Assembly (NCBI RefSeq): GCF_900142255.1 | Contig: NZ_FRAF01000003.1 | Location: 103,108-167,107, forward strand | Source of the DNA: Alicyclobacillus tolerans | GTDB lineage: Bacteria; Bacillota; Bacilli; Alicyclobacillales; Alicyclobacillaceae | Length of the DNA stretch: 64,000 bases | Direction: 5' to 3' | Part shown: positions 1-9,800 of the stretch, one piece after another | Position numbering within the stretch: position 1 is the stretch's first letter | Layout: each line of letters begins with the position of its first letter | Program-made: the position numbers and the translations under genes | The notes under the pieces: model-generated | The model's database searches: none | What the model was told of the DNA's origin: nothing | What the model saw: the letters and a program-made list of their open reading frames with translations, nothing else

Positions 1-712
1 ATAACGAATTAAATTCGACGCCCACCTCTTTGGCGCCAGGTATGGAGAGAAAGGAAATGGGACGAACGCCATCAAAAACGAGTTCAGAATAGGCGAAATC
101 GTGAACAATGAAAATATCGTGGCGTTTGGCAAAGGCGACTAACTGCTCAAAAAATTCATGGGTGGCTAAAGCCGTCACAGGATTACCAGGATAGTTGACA
201 ATCATCATTTTAGCGCGTGCCAAAATGCCCTCGGGTATATCTTCAAGACAAGGTAAAAAATTATTTTCTTCCAAAAGTGGAATGGGATAGGGGGTTGCGC
301 CGGCGAGACGGATGGAAGCATCGTAAATAGGATAGCCAGGATTGGGAACCAATGCGATATCGCCTTCGTTAAGCAGGCACATCGGCAAATGCGACAAACC
401 TTCTTGCGTACCGGTCAATTGCAAGACTTCATGTTGAGGATCGAGTTGCACATGATAACGGCTAGCGTAAAAATGTGCGACTGCGTCAGAGAAAGATTCT
501 AACCCTGTGATGCTGTATGCGTAGTTGGCTGGTTGCCGGACATAATCTCCTAATTTTTCCATGACCAAGGCTGGCGGAGGCATGTCCGGACTGCCCACGC
601 TGAGATCGATAATATCGACACCATTTTTTTGCAAACGCCTTTTTTCAAGAGCTAGTTCAGCAAAAATGCCAGTTTCTAAAGTAGCAAGTCGCTTTGACAT
701 AGGTACGGTCAC
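1..712 (-). CDS. Class I/II aminotransferase, LL-diaminopimelate aminotransferase-like (partial, C-terminus outside window)
   Basis: A reading frame on the minus strand runs off the left edge, leaving about 237 N-terminal residues. A GTG at 712 is preceded at about 6 nt by AAGGAAGGTG, which decides the start; an ATG four codons later (700) is the alternative. The frame contains the fold-type I PLP aminotransferase landmarks VPNPGYPIY and VNYPGNPVTA, followed by HDFAYSELVFDG, where the Asp and Tyr contact the cofactor. The PLP-binding lysine lies beyond the edge and cannot be checked. The spacing and wording of these motifs resemble the DapL/PatA group (LL-diaminopimelate or aspartate/aromatic aminotransferases). 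The substrate is therefore an inference, while the superfamily is clear. It is followed 50 nt downstream of its start by the tail of another minus-strand gene, so the two may be co-transcribed. Confidence 0.85.
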   Translation of the reverse strand, partial: MTVPMSKRLATLETGIFAELALEKRRLQKNGVDIIDLSVGSPDMPPPALVMEKLGDYVRQPANYAYSITGLESFSDAVAHFYASRYHVQLDPQHEVLQLTGTQEGLSHLPMCLLNEGDIALVPNPGYPIYDASIRLAGATPYPIPLLEENNFLPCLEDIPEGILARAKMMIVNYPGNPVTALATHEFFEQLVAFAKRHDIFIVHDFAYSELVFDGVRPISFLSIPGAKEVGVEFNSL

Positions 713-761
713 AATGACACCTTCCTTAAGTTGCCGCTCTGGGCTTCTGTCTAATGGCAGT

Positions 762-2630
762 TTACGCGTTTGCAGAATTTTGTGCTACCTTGTTCACGGT
801 GATATTCTGACTTTCAATATAACCTGTTTCAGGTGTTCCGGTCAGAGGGTTGACATAGTCAATCAGCAGCATATCCTGACTGGCTGCGTTATAGCTTGGC
901 ATGACCACCCAGGAACCGGTATGCAATGTGGTTTCCAAATTACTGTTAGCTTGGGCGTTGCTGTAAACCGGAATGGATTGATTCGCTTTCGAGTTTAGTT
1001 GATAGATGTTGTTAAATTGCAAGTTCTGACCCATTACCCAGCCCGTATGGTTGCTGCTCTGAATTTTATACCAAGCAGTAACATATCCCTGCCAGAATCC
1101 TTGTTCCATTTGCAAGACTTGAACTTGCATTCCCGAAATCCAATTGCCTGTTGGCGTGTTGTCAAACGAGGTGAGCGCCGTGTCAGGATTGTTGTATATC
1201 GGGATAAGAGAAGAAGTTGTGGCAGATTTCAGCATAGCAGAAGCACCGTTAAAAGAAAAAACAGGTTTGTTGCTGTCCGGTTCTGGCGGTGAGGCCGATC
1301 CCGGTTGGTAGAGTGTGTATTGATTGAGATGAAGTCCAGCAAATTGGGAAATCATTCGCATGAGTTCGCCGATTTGCAAGCTCCAGGTGGGGTCAGTTGC
1401 GTAATTTTGGTTCATGCCATCTAGTGTGGGGGATTCGTAATACTCAGGACCGCCTGGATTGAGGTAAGTATTACGTACAAACCAAGCCTGGAATTGAATG
1501 GTGTATGTCTTGCTTGGAAAAATGCCTCCGTCGGCAAACGGATCGGCATCATATGCTCCATAACCGTAAAGGTTGTTTTTTTTGGTAGCCAGACTATTGG
1601 TGCCCCAATTGCTCTCCAGAATTGCGTGGGCCAGCAAATATGTAGCATTGACGCCATAAGTTTGGGCTGCTTGCAGGATAGCTTGACCGAGTCCCTGTAA
1701 GCCAGAGTTGGGTACAACAGACTGGAGAAAGGCATTGATTTTGTTGGCAGTCAAACCAGCTGGCGCAGGTGTACGCAAATCAACTTGACGATAAGGATCC
1801 TCGTAGTTACCGGCCCATTTGTCTATATATGTGCCATTTTCAGCAATTTGGTAGAAAACAGTGTCGTTAGGCGTGCTACCTTGTACAGCATTGAGAGAAA
1901 CATAGGTTGCTCCAGGAACAGCAAAAGAAGGTGCGGGAAATGAGTATCCTGGTAAAAAAGAGGCCGCGAAATATTGATCGTCCATTAAAGACCAGTCGTC
2001 TTTTGGCCAGACGACCACCTGGTTCGTTGAGGTGTTGACAACATAACCTACATTGCTTGACTGAACGGCAGCTTCAGCTTGTATGAAGGAAGTGTAGTCC
2101 ACAGGTTGACTGGTTGGGCTTTGATAAGCAGCATACTCAGGAATTGAAGCAGCAGGATTGACGTTAAATGTCATTGTCCATGTCTTTCCATTCCATTTAC
2201 TTTGGATACCAATGGCCGTCAGCGCCTGCTGAATATACCAGATGGGTATGTATGTGGTTGGCGCCCCTGAATCAGGATCAATCGCTACCAGAGTCGGGAA
2301 ATGCTCAAGAGGGGTTTCATTGAGTATTAAACTGTCTGTAGCATGGTTTTGCGGCGGCAGTATGGACGGATGGAAATGGCTTGAGGAAGTGATTGTCCAT
2401 AGATGGCCATTCCATTGGCTGACAAAACCTAAAGGTTTGAGCGCTTGCATGACATAATAGAGCGGCATATAGGTAGTTTGCTGGTAGACAAATCCATACG
2501 GTTGTTCAACGGTTTGCCCATTGACGATAATGGACTTTTTGGACATGGTATAGTTGGGTGTCGCCGCTTCTACTATCGGTGTGCCAGTCAACGCGAAAAA
2601 CATACAGGCACTCCCCAAAAGACGTTTCAT
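762..2630 (-). CDS. Secreted cell-wall hydrolase: stalk-domain repeats plus glucosaminidase domain
   Basis: The protein begins with a signal peptide (MKRLLGSACMFFALTG, cleavage near VEAA). Two repeats of the copper-amine-oxidase N-terminal (stalk) type follow at about residues 25-80 and 100-155; each has a YxPLxxVxQAL-like helix and a WNGxxWTxT strand. Residues 310-430 form a glucosaminidase domain of the LytD/Flk-like family, shown by LLAHAILESNWG with the probable catalytic Glu and by NNLYGYGAYD. The last 150 residues look like two SH3-type wall-binding repeats. The likely role is cleavage of peptidoglycan glycan strands outside the membrane. The start is uncertain: the ATG at 2630 gives a standard signal peptide but lacks a good Shine-Dalgarno, whereas a TTG at 2669 lies 11 nt behind AAGGA and adds 13 residues. 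It is divergent from purN. Confidence 0.8.
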   Translation of the reverse strand: MKRLLGSACMFFALTGTPIVEAATPNYTMSKKSIIVNGQTVEQPYGFVYQQTTYMPLYYVMQALKPLGFVSQWNGHLWTITSSSHFHPSILPPQNHATDSLILNETPLEHFPTLVAIDPDSGAPTTYIPIWYIQQALTAIGIQSKWNGKTWTMTFNVNPAASIPEYAAYQSPTSQPVDYTSFIQAEAAVQSSNVGYVVNTSTNQVVVWPKDDWSLMDDQYFAASFLPGYSFPAPSFAVPGATYVSLNAVQGSTPNDTVFYQIAENGTYIDKWAGNYEDPYRQVDLRTPAPAGLTANKINAFLQSVVPNSGLQGLGQAILQAAQTYGVNATYLLAHAILESNWGTNSLATKKNNLYGYGAYDADPFADGGIFPSKTYTIQFQAWFVRNTYLNPGGPEYYESPTLDGMNQNYATDPTWSLQIGELMRMISQFAGLHLNQYTLYQPGSASPPEPDSNKPVFSFNGASAMLKSATTSSLIPIYNNPDTALTSFDNTPTGNWISGMQVQVLQMEQGFWQGYVTAWYKIQSSNHTGWVMGQNLQFNNIYQLNSKANQSIPVYSNAQANSNLETTLHTGSWVVMPSYNAASQDMLLIDYVNPLTGTPETGYIESQNITVNKVAQNSANA

Positions 2631-2838
2631 TTTGGGGTGTCGATCACGATATTTCCTAGGATACAGCAAAAATGTTCACGTCCTTCGCCTGTGGATGTCC
2701 CTCTGGATGCAAATATCGCCTACAGCGTTAAGGGGGAAATTCGCTCTAAACGGCCAATGTCCTACTGTGTATGGTGCAATACCATGAATTACATATTGCG
2801 TGTCGATCGAATATGTCCGAGATAGGAGAGATGATAGC

Positions 2839-3414
2839 TTGCGTATCGCATTTTTGGCTTCTCATAACGGGAGTAGTATGCGTTATCTTGTTGAAGCGGT
2901 TAAAACGGGAATTTTGTCAGCCGAACCAGTGCTTTTGATTGCCAGCAGGGCAGACAGTAGCAGTCTTGCATATGCTGCTGAAAATGGGATCCCGCATGTG
3001 ATAGTGAACGCTCGAGATCACCATCCATATGCTTCTGAAGATGAAGCTGTTTGTGCTCATTTGCAGGAAGCCAGACCGGATGTAGTCGTACTCTCAGGTT
3101 ATATGCGAAAAATCGGATCGAAAACTTTGGCAGCGTTTGAAGGGCGTATTCTTAATATACATCCAGCTTTGCTTCCGAAATTCGGAGGGCAGGGCATGTA
3201 TGGTATTCATGTACATCAAGCTGTTCTTGCTTCAGGGGAGCGAGTAACGGGGGCAACTGTGCATCTTGTAGATGCAGAGTACGATCACGGTCAAATTTTA
3301 GCTCAAACCACTGTACCAGTTCTACCCAATGATACACCTCAGTCATTAGCGGAGCGAGTGAAAGCGCAGGAAGGGCCGCTTTACTTAAAAGTACTCACCA
3401 ACTGGCAACGTTAA
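2839..3414 (+). CDS. purN: Phosphoribosylglycinamide formyltransferase
   Basis: This enzyme transfers a formyl group from 10-formyl-tetrahydrofolate to GAR in purine synthesis. The protein starts MRIAFLASHNGSS, the usual PurN phosphate-binding beginning, if the TTG at 2839 is used. That TTG is preceded at 8 nt by AGGAGAG, and it removes 13 poorly conserved codons from the longest frame. Catalytic landmarks are present: SGYMRKI, then NIHPALLP with the Asn and His, and VHLVDAEYDHGQI with the Asp. About 191 residues is normal for the family. Unusually, the gene stands alone rather than inside a purine operon, with a cell-wall hydrolase divergent and an amino-acid permease downstream. Confidence 0.93.
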   Translation: MRIAFLASHNGSSMRYLVEAVKTGILSAEPVLLIASRADSSSLAYAAENGIPHVIVNARDHHPYASEDEAVCAHLQEARPDVVVLSGYMRKIGSKTLAAFEGRILNIHPALLPKFGGQGMYGIHVHQAVLASGERVTGATVHLVDAEYDHGQILAQTTVPVLPNDTPQSLAERVKAQEGPLYLKVLTNWQR

Positions 3415-3471
3415 AGTATAGTATAATAGTAGGAAAATCGCGAGAGAGACTAGAGTTTGCAAAGGATGCTG

Positions 3472-4881
3472 ATGATGCAACAAAATCAGGATGTTACCCA
3501 TACTGTAAAAAAGCCGTTGCGACGAAGCTTGGTCAATCGACAAGTACAAATGCTCGCCATTGGCGGTGTGATTGGGGTAGGGTTGTTTTACGGAGCGACT
3601 GTGTCCGTTGGGCTGGCAGGTCCAGGTGTCATTCTTGACTTCATCCTCTGTGGCATTATTGTAGCTATTGTGATGCGGGCGCTCGGTGAAATGACTGTCC
3701 ATCAGCCAACCTCTGGTTCATTCAGTGAGTTTGCGGGGGAAGCGTTTGGAGCTCGTATGCGTCTGATTATGGCAGGTATGTGGTGGTTCTATTGGGTAGC
3801 TACCGTGATGAGTGAGTTAGCAGCAATTGGTAAATTGATTCAGTTTTGGTTGCCTAACTTTCCGGTGTGGTTGCCGGGTGTCATTGCTTTGGCGCTTTTC
3901 ACCATTACCAATCTCCTTGCGGTGCGCGTATTTGGTGAATTGGAATATTGGTTTGCTGTACTGAAAATCATGGCCATTTCTGTCTTTATTATCTTTGGAC
4001 TGCTGTTTGCCTTCACAGGCATCTTTCGTGGAGGAGAAATTCTAGGCTTGACTAACCTTTATGCTCATGGTGGTTTTCTGCCGCACGGCTGGCTTGGTGT
4101 TGTGATGGCTGTTTCGCTGGTGGTTCAGGCATACAGTGGTGTGGAAACTCTGGGAGTTGAAGCGGGCGAGTCTTCTAAACCTGAAAAAGTCATGCGCCGC
4201 GCATTTCGCTCCGTTACTGTAAGGATTGCCATTCTCTATGTCGGTTCGATGTTTGTTGTACTCACCGTGATTCCTTGGCAACACCTGATTGGCAGCAATT
4301 CAAGTCCCTATGTCATTCTTTTCAGTCGAATAGGTATACCTTTTGCTGCATCCTTGGTCAATTTGATTATTGTCCTATCGGGATTTTCTTCCTGTAATAC
4401 AGGACTTTACGGTGGTAGTCGTATGCTGTATGGAGTGGCTCAAGAGCGTAATATCGAGAAAATTCATTTAACACGTTTAAACCGTCATCAGGTTCCTAGT
4501 GTGGCAGTTTGGTTAACGGCTCTTGCCATTTCGGTAGGCATTCTTATTACTTATCTAGCACCTAACAACGTCTATGTCTGGATTACGAGCGCCTCAGCGT
4601 TTGCTTCATTGTTTACTTGGTTGATGATTTTGCTGACAGAAGTCGTTTTACGCCGGCGAGCTCAACAAAATGGTCAGACTCTTAGTTACGCCATGCCCTT
4701 TTGGCCCATACTTCCCTGGATAGGTATCGTCCTTGTGGCCGGTGCTATCTTAGCCATCTTCTTATCTCCCTTGACACGTGTTTCCGTCTTTGCCGGTCTC
4801 ATTTGGTTGGTACTGATGATTGTATATGCCAGTGTGCAAGTAGCTCGGCAGCGATTGAACGTAAAATCGATTCACTCTTAA
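3472..4881 (+). CDS. Amino acid permease, APC superfamily (AAT family)
   Basis: A membrane protein of about 469 residues with roughly 12 hydrophobic helices. Near the N-terminus it has the AAT-family signature VQMLAIGGVIGVGLFYG, followed by AGPGVILDFILCGIIV and RALGEMTVHQPTSGSF, as in GABA, proline and aromatic amino-acid permeases. It should import an amino acid with protons; the exact substrate cannot be read from sequence. The start is chosen at ATG 3472 because AAAGG ends 6 nt before it. A TTG at 3457 and an ATG at 3475 are alternatives. A -10-like TATAAT lies just upstream (about 3422-3427), and a strong terminator follows, so it appears monocistronic. Confidence 0.9.
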   Translation: MMQQNQDVTHTVKKPLRRSLVNRQVQMLAIGGVIGVGLFYGATVSVGLAGPGVILDFILCGIIVAIVMRALGEMTVHQPTSGSFSEFAGEAFGARMRLIMAGMWWFYWVATVMSELAAIGKLIQFWLPNFPVWLPGVIALALFTITNLLAVRVFGELEYWFAVLKIMAISVFIIFGLLFAFTGIFRGGEILGLTNLYAHGGFLPHGWLGVVMAVSLVVQAYSGVETLGVEAGESSKPEKVMRRAFRSVTVRIAILYVGSMFVVLTVIPWQHLIGSNSSPYVILFSRIGIPFAASLVNLIIVLSGFSSCNTGLYGGSRMLYGVAQERNIEKIHLTRLNRHQVPSVAVWLTALAISVGILITYLAPNNVYVWITSASAFASLFTWLMILLTEVVLRRRAQQNGQTLSYAMPFWPILPWIGIVLVAGAILAIFLSPLTRVSVFAGLIWLVLMIVYASVQVARQRLNVKSIHS

Positions 4882-4928
4882 GCTGCGGACTTCATCAGAA
4901 CCAATCTGGGTCTTCATATCCAAAATTT

Positions 4929-4954
4929 AACCCGCGTCAGCGGGTTATTTTTTT
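4929..4954 (+). terminator. Rho-independent terminator after the permease gene
   Basis: Perfect 7-bp GC-rich stem AACCCGC / GCGGGTT with loop GTCA, followed by A and seven T residues. Confidence 0.92.
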
Positions 4955-4959
4955 GCCTA

Positions 4960-4988
4960 TTGACCTCGTAGGTCGCTGGCCATACAAT
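4960..4988 (+). promoter_or_regulatory. SigA-type promoter of the sulfate assimilation operon
   Basis: TTGACC (4960-4965) and TACAAT (4983-4988) are separated by exactly 17 nt, close to the vegetative consensus. Transcription would start near 4995, about 50 nt before the cysH start codon. Confidence 0.75.
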
Positions 4989-5004
4989 AGGAATAAAATT
5001 AAAG

Positions 5005-5020
5005 TATTCCAATCGGAATA
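5005..5020. promoter_or_regulatory. CymR-like operator upstream of cysH
   Basis: TATTCCAATCGGAATA is a perfect inverted repeat (6-bp arms, 4-nt centre) embedded in AT-rich sequence. It matches the ATTCC-N-AT-NGGAAT core known for CymR sites in Bacilli. It sits just downstream of the predicted transcription start, where a bound repressor would block elongation. Binding by CymR with CysK under sulfur-replete conditions is inferred from family knowledge. Confidence 0.65.
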
Positions 5021-5044
5021 ATAATAAAGAGGTGTGGGAATAAC

Positions 5045-5743
5045 GTGAGAACTTTAGCCATCAGTCCAATTGAAATTGAATCATTGGCAGCAACGTATGA
5101 AAATGCTTCACCGCAAGAGATTTTGCGTGAAGCTTTGCACCGTGTGGAAAATATAACTCTCGCCTGCTCTTTTGGCATTGAAGATATGGTTTTGCTCGAC
5201 ATGCTCAGTCAATTAAGCCCAAATCCTAACGTGTTCTACTTAGATACAGATGTTTTGTTTCCTGAAACGTATGCGTTATGTAACGAGGCGATAGAACGCT
5301 ATGGATTGACCCGGCTACGGCAAATCAGGCCCGCTTTGACCTTGGAAGAACAGGCAGAACAGTATGGAGAATCGCTTTGGCAGAGCAATCCCAATCAATG
5401 CTGCGATTTGCGCAAAGTACAACCGCTGACACGTGTTCTGCAGGAATATGATGGTTGGGTTACGGGCATTCGCCGTCAGCAATCGCCTACGCGCGCCAAT
5501 GCACAGGTCTTTGAGGTCGATCACAAATTTGGCTTGGTGAAAGTCAATCCGTTAGCCACGTGGTCTGAGAAAGATGTGTGGCGCTATGTTCATGAACACC
5601 AGGTACCCTACAACCCTTTGCACGATCGCGGTTATCCCAGTATCGGCTGTTTACACTGCACACGTCCTGTCAAACCAGGTGAAGATTCACGTGCTGGTCG
5701 TTGGGCGGGATTTGATAAGACAGAGTGCGGTTTACATCAGTAA
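5045..5743 (+). CDS. cysH: Adenylyl-sulfate (APS) reductase, CysH family
   Basis: Reduces activated sulfate to sulfite with thioredoxin-type electrons. The 232-residue protein has the PAPS-reductase fold motif SFGIEDMVL near residue 42. It also carries the cysteine set CC (119-120) and CLHC (202-205) that binds a [4Fe-4S] cluster, and a catalytic Cys at 228 in ECGLHQ. The cluster cysteines mark the bacterial APS-using type rather than the cluster-free PAPS reductase. This agrees with the absence of an APS kinase gene nearby. The GTG start at 5045 is preceded by AAGAGGTG. It is the first gene of a run cysH-sat-cysI-sumT-sirB, with a promoter and a CymR-like operator directly upstream. Confidence 0.93.
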   Translation: MRTLAISPIEIESLAATYENASPQEILREALHRVENITLACSFGIEDMVLLDMLSQLSPNPNVFYLDTDVLFPETYALCNEAIERYGLTRLRQIRPALTLEEQAEQYGESLWQSNPNQCCDLRKVQPLTRVLQEYDGWVTGIRRQQSPTRANAQVFEVDHKFGLVKVNPLATWSEKDVWRYVHEHQVPYNPLHDRGYPSIGCLHCTRPVKPGEDSRAGRWAGFDKTECGLHQ

Positions 5744-5779
5744 CGGATCGGCTAAAGAAAGATTAGGAGTGGTATAGAT

Positions 5780-6940
5780 ATGGAAGCGCATGGCGGACAA
5801 CTGGTTTCTAGAGAATTACGTGGAGAAGAACGTGCAGAACGGATTCGCGAAGCTCAGGATTGGAAATCCATTGTACTTACGATGTGGGCACTCTCTGATT
5901 TGGAGTTAATTGGAATTGGTGCCTTCTCTCCCTTGACAGGATTTCAAGGGGAAGCAGACTATTGGTCGATTTTAGAGAATATGCGTCTACAAAATGGCAC
6001 CGTATGGCCGATTCCTATTACCTTGGCTGTTTGTGAAGAGGAGGCCCATCAAATCAAAATAGGAGAGATGGTTGCCCTCTATGGAGAAAACGGACAAATT
6101 TATGGGACGCTTAGAGTAGAAGAAAAATATAAGGCAGACAAACTTCGTGAAGCACAAGCAGTGTATCGTACAACAGACAAGGAACATCCGGGTGTTGCTA
6201 AATTGTTGGCACGTCCTGATGTCTATTTGGCTGGCCCCATCGAAATTTTAAATCGTCCGCAAATTTCTCAATTTTCATCTCATACGTTCGATCCGGTTGA
6301 AACGCGGCGCATGTTTGCAGAACGCGGCTGGCGGAAGATTGTTGGATTTCAAACGCGCAATCCAGTGCATCGTGCTCACGAGTTTATTCAAAAATCAGCC
6401 TTGGAAATTGTGGATGGACTGTTTCTTCAGCCGCTTGTAGGTGAGACGAAAGCAGATGATATTCCAGCTACGGTAAGAATGAAGAGTTATGAAGTGTTGC
6501 TTCAACACTATTATCCGAACGATCGCGTTTTACTAGGTGTCTATCCTGCCGCCATGCGCTACGCTGGTCCGAGAGAGGCAGTGCTGCACGCACTGGTCAG
6601 GAAAAATTATGGTTGTACGCACTTTATTGTAGGTCGCGATCATGCTGGCGTGGGCAACTATTACGGAACGTATGATGCGCAGAAAATTTTTGAACATTTT
6701 TCCGAGCAAGAATTAGGAATTGTTCCGTTGTTTTATGAGAACAGCTTTTTCTGCAGCAAGTGTGACACCATGGCTTCAGAAAAAACGTGTCCGCACGATG
6801 AGGAATATCGCTATATCCTCTCGGGTACGAAAGTACGCCAGATTCTTCGCAGTGGAGAACGTCCTTCTTCGAAATTCACTCGACCTGAGGTTGCTGATGT
6901 TTTGATTGAAGGATTGCGGGAGGCGATAACGGTTGGCTGA
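5780..6940 (+). CDS. sat: Sulfate adenylyltransferase (ATP sulfurylase)
   Basis: Forms APS from ATP and sulfate, the first step of sulfate assimilation. At 386 residues it has the length of the monofunctional bacterial Sat. It carries the ATP-binding signatures [11 protein letters not shown] and GRDHAGVG and a [12 protein letters not shown] segment. A cysteine-rich patch ([15 protein letters not shown]) near residue 330 is the zinc-site type found in many bacterial and archaeal Sat proteins. ATG at 5780 is preceded by TTAGGAG. The 3' end overlaps the cysI start by 8 nt, indicating coupled translation. No cysC domain is fused or adjacent, so APS is probably reduced directly by the upstream CysH. 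Confidence 0.95.
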   Translation: MEAHGGQLVSRELRGEERAERIREAQDWKSIVLTMWALSDLELIGIGAFSPLTGFQGEADYWSILENMRLQNGTVWPIPITLAVCEEEAHQIKIGEMVALYGENGQIYGTLRVEEKYKADKLREAQAVYRTTDKEHPGVAKLLARPDVYLAGPIEILNRPQISQFSSHTFDPVETRRMFAERGWRKIVGFQTRNPVHRAHEFIQKSALEIVDGLFLQPLVGETKADDIPATVRMKSYEVLLQHYYPNDRVLLGVYPAAMRYAGPREAVLHALVRKNYGCTHFIVGRDHAGVGNYYGTYDAQKIFEHFSEQELGIVPLFYENSFFCSKCDTMASEKTCPHDEEYRYILSGTKVRQILRSGERPSSKFTRPEVADVLIEGLREAITVG

Positions 6941-8657
6941 GCAACATTCCTCAGAAACAAAACTATCCAAAGTAGAAATTATCAAAAAGAACAGCCGGCA
7001 TCTGCGTGGAACTATCGAGGAAGCGCTACAGGATGGCAGCAGCCATTTTTCTGAAGAAAATGTGCAAGTATTGAAGTTTCACGGTATGTATCAACAGGAC
7101 GATCGCGATTTGCGTGCAGAAGCCAAGCGGCTGGGCAGGGAACGCTATTATTCTATGATGATTCGCGCCCGGATACCGGGAGGTCGTTTGAATGCAAGTC
7201 AGTATCTGGAATTTGATAATATCGCAGATACTTACGGCAATGGAACATTGCGCATTACTACTCGGCAGACATTTCAGGTACACGGTATTCTGAAGGAGAA
7301 TGTCAAATCCACGTTGCAGCACCTCCATCAGGTGTTGATTACCACCCTTGGTGGTTGTGGTGATCAGGTGCGCAACATTATCTGTTGTGGCAATCCGCTT
7401 GAAAATGGTTTCCGCAAGCAAATTCATAGTGATTTGCACAAAATGGTCTCGCAATTTAGTGCAAAGACAAATGCGTACCACGAAATATGGTTAGACGGAG
7501 AGCGATGGAAAAGCGAAGAGGACTTGCCGGAAGAAGAGCCGTTATACGGCGAAATCTATCTGCCTCGCAAATTTAAGATTGGTTTTACAGTTGAGGGCGA
7601 CAATTGTGTGGATATCTATGCGAATGATTTGGGAATTGTAGCACATCCAGACCCCGCGGAGGAAAAGGTGGAGGGATACACGTTGCTTGTAGGAGGCGGT
7701 ATGGGCCGAACCGCATCCATTCCCGATACGTATCCGCGCTTAGCGACACCGCTTTGTTTTGTGACACCAGAAGAACTAGCGCAGGTATCCATGGAGATTG
7801 TCAAAATTCAACGTGATTTTGGAAATCGCAACGACCGACGCTATTCTCGTTTCAAATATTTGCTGGATGAGCGGGGGATCTCATGGTTTCAGGAAGAGTT
7901 AGAAAATCGAGTGGGCTATCGTCTGGCTTCGCCTCGGCAGCTTGTTTGGTTGAGTGGCTCCGATCATCTTGGCTGGCACTCTTTGAAAGATGATCAATGG
8001 TATTTGGGTCTATTTGTTCGCAATGGACGAATAATGGATACCCATGATATGCGCCTCAAAAGTGTATTGAAAGAATTATTGGAGACGTACGAATTCGATA
8101 TACAGTTAACTTCACAGCAAAATTTGCTTTTGGTTGGCATTCACTCGCAACAGCGAGATGAGGTGGAGAAAAAATTGCGAAATGCGGGTGTCCATTTACC
8201 AGTGGATTATTCACAAGCGGTTCTTCACTCCATGGCTTGTCCCGCGCTTCCAACTTGTGGTCTTGCGACCGCTGAGTCGGAGCGGGTTTTTCCAGAAGTT
8301 ATGGAACGGATGGAAAAATTATTGGCGGAGACAGGGCTTTCCGAGATTTCTTTGCCCATCGCCATTCGTATGACAGGTTGTCCTAATGGCTGTGCCCGTC
8401 CTTATATTGCCGATATTGCTTTTGTCGGTCGAACACCTGGCAAATACGATATCTTTTTGGGTGGCGGAATCTTGGGAAATCAATTAAACATGCGTGTACT
8501 TGAATTGGTTCCAATAGAGAAACTTGATGAGGTTTTGCGCCCCGTATTGCAAGATTATGCGGAAACCGCTGCAACCCATGAAACGTTTGGAGCCTATTGT
8601 CATCGAGTTGGTTTGGACGGTCTGCGCGCTAAGATGGAAGCAGCAGTGATTGGATAA
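6933..8657 (+). CDS. cysI: Assimilatory sulfite reductase, siroheme/4Fe-4S hemoprotein subunit
   Basis: Reduces sulfite to sulfide by six electrons. The 574-residue protein shows the two-fold nitrite/sulfite reductase layout. The four cysteines that bind the 4Fe-4S cluster and bridge to siroheme are C436, C442, C483 and C487 (CPALPTC and GCPNGC). The length and the N-terminal segment, with VKIxKxxSxxLRG-like residues and later TRQTFQVHG, match Bacillus CysI. The TTG start at 6933 is preceded by GGGAGG and overlaps sat. No flavoprotein partner (cysJ) is present in the window, so it either uses ferredoxin or has its partner elsewhere. Siroheme would come from the two genes that follow. Confidence 0.93.
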   Translation: MAEQHSSETKLSKVEIIKKNSRHLRGTIEEALQDGSSHFSEENVQVLKFHGMYQQDDRDLRAEAKRLGRERYYSMMIRARIPGGRLNASQYLEFDNIADTYGNGTLRITTRQTFQVHGILKENVKSTLQHLHQVLITTLGGCGDQVRNIICCGNPLENGFRKQIHSDLHKMVSQFSAKTNAYHEIWLDGERWKSEEDLPEEEPLYGEIYLPRKFKIGFTVEGDNCVDIYANDLGIVAHPDPAEEKVEGYTLLVGGGMGRTASIPDTYPRLATPLCFVTPEELAQVSMEIVKIQRDFGNRNDRRYSRFKYLLDERGISWFQEELENRVGYRLASPRQLVWLSGSDHLGWHSLKDDQWYLGLFVRNGRIMDTHDMRLKSVLKELLETYEFDIQLTSQQNLLLVGIHSQQRDEVEKKLRNAGVHLPVDYSQAVLHSMACPALPTCGLATAESERVFPEVMERMEKLLAETGLSEISLPIAIRMTGCPNGCARPYIADIAFVGRTPGKYDIFLGGGILGNQLNMRVLELVPIEKLDEVLRPVLQDYAETAATHETFGAYCHRVGLDGLRAKMEAAVIG

Positions 8658-8690
8658 CATCTGCAAATCAAAGCTGGGAGGAGGGAGGTT

Positions 8691-9800
8691 ATGAATGGGA
8701 AGGTGTATCTGGTTGGTGCTGGACCAGGTGTTTCAGGTCTCTTGACTTTACGGGGAAAAGAGGTCATTGAAACGGCCGACATTCTTTTCTATGACAGACT
8801 CATCTCGCCTCGATTGTTCAGCTATGCGTCTCCACAGGTTGAGGCTGTTTATGTAGGTAAAGCCAATCGAAAACATACTATGCCTCAAGAGGAAATCTGC
8901 CGATGCTTGATCTGTGCAGCACGTGAAGGAAAGAGAGTGGTCCGTCTTAAAGGTGGCGATCCGTTTGTGTTTGGCAGGGGCGGGGAAGAGGCATTTGCGT
9001 TAAGAGAAGCAGGTATTGACTACGAAATTGTGCCAGGCGTGACTTCCCCAGTAGGAGCACTTGCATATGCAGGCATCCCACTTACGCATAGAGGATTGGC
9101 CAATTCCTTTACTGTTGTCACGGGTCATCAGATGAGCAATGATGAGTTGCTGGATTGGCAGAATGTATGGAACCGTAGCGATACGCTGGTAATTCTCATG
9201 GGACTTGAACAATGGCCGGAAATCTCGCAACGTTTGTTGCTTGCAGGCGTACCAGTAGAGACCAAAGCTGCCATTCTTCAAGCCGGATCGACCGCATTAC
9301 AAAAACGCGTGGACGGTAATTTGGCTAATATTGGGATACGCTCCCAAAAAGCAGGGATTCACTCGCCAGCGCTTGTCGTTCTTGGGGAAGTGGCGGGATT
9401 GGCCCCTATTCTCGATTGGCAGTCGTCCCAACCTTTATTTGGATCACGTATTTTAGTTGTGACTCGTGATAGGGCATTAGCTGACCACTGGGTGCGCCGT
9501 ATAGAATCACTTGGCGGTGAAGCCATGGATATTGTCTTTGAGGAGAATAGACATGTTTTGCGGCCAGCAGCCTTAACTGCGTTGCAGCAACTTTGGCAAC
9601 CTGAAAGTATACATGCAGTGTGGATAGAAGGGGATATACCAAGGAAATCTCTAGACCTTTTTTTCCCTGCTGCATGGAAAAATCATTTGCAGACGCTTGT
9701 TTGGTGGGATGGAGAAAAAGTTGCTCAATATTTGGAAAATAATCAGGATGTTCTTTTTATAAATAGAGATGCCAAGTCAAGCAGGGAGGCGTTTGCATGA
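8691..9800 (+). CDS. Uroporphyrinogen-III C-methyltransferase with a short HemD-like C-terminal extension
   Basis: Residues 1-245 are a complete SUMT/CobA domain that methylates uroporphyrinogen III to precorrin-2. Landmarks are VGAGPGVSGLLTL at the start, the SAM-loop GGDPFVFGRGGEE, VPGVTSPVGALAYAGIP and LMGLEQW. The remaining 120 residues start with GSRILVVTRDRALADHWVRR, which resembles the first beta-alpha unit of uroporphyrinogen-III synthase (HemD). HemD is normally about 250 residues, so this is half a domain at most and is probably inactive. The ATG at 8691 lies behind a very strong GGAGGAGGGAGG. The stop overlaps sirB by 4 nt. It feeds siroheme to CysI upstream. Confidence 0.88.
   Translation: MNGKVYLVGAGPGVSGLLTLRGKEVIETADILFYDRLISPRLFSYASPQVEAVYVGKANRKHTMPQEEICRCLICAAREGKRVVRLKGGDPFVFGRGGEEAFALREAGIDYEIVPGVTSPVGALAYAGIPLTHRGLANSFTVVTGHQMSNDELLDWQNVWNRSDTLVILMGLEQWPEISQRLLLAGVPVETKAAILQAGSTALQKRVDGNLANIGIRSQKAGIHSPALVVLGEVAGLAPILDWQSSQPLFGSRILVVTRDRALADHWVRRIESLGGEAMDIVFEENRHVLRPAALTALQQLWQPESIHAVWIEGDIPRKSLDLFFPAAWKNHLQTLVWWDGEKVAQYLENNQDVLFINRDAKSSREAFA

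Noticed and set aside
561..998. Plus-strand open frame of 145 codons
   Set aside because: It is antisense to the aminotransferase 5' end and the cell-wall hydrolase 3' end, has no ribosome binding site, and its translation is not protein-like.
2445..2825. Plus-strand frame of 126 codons upstream of purN
   Set aside because: It overlaps the signal-peptide region of the divergent hydrolase and the promoter region of purN and shows no family similarity.
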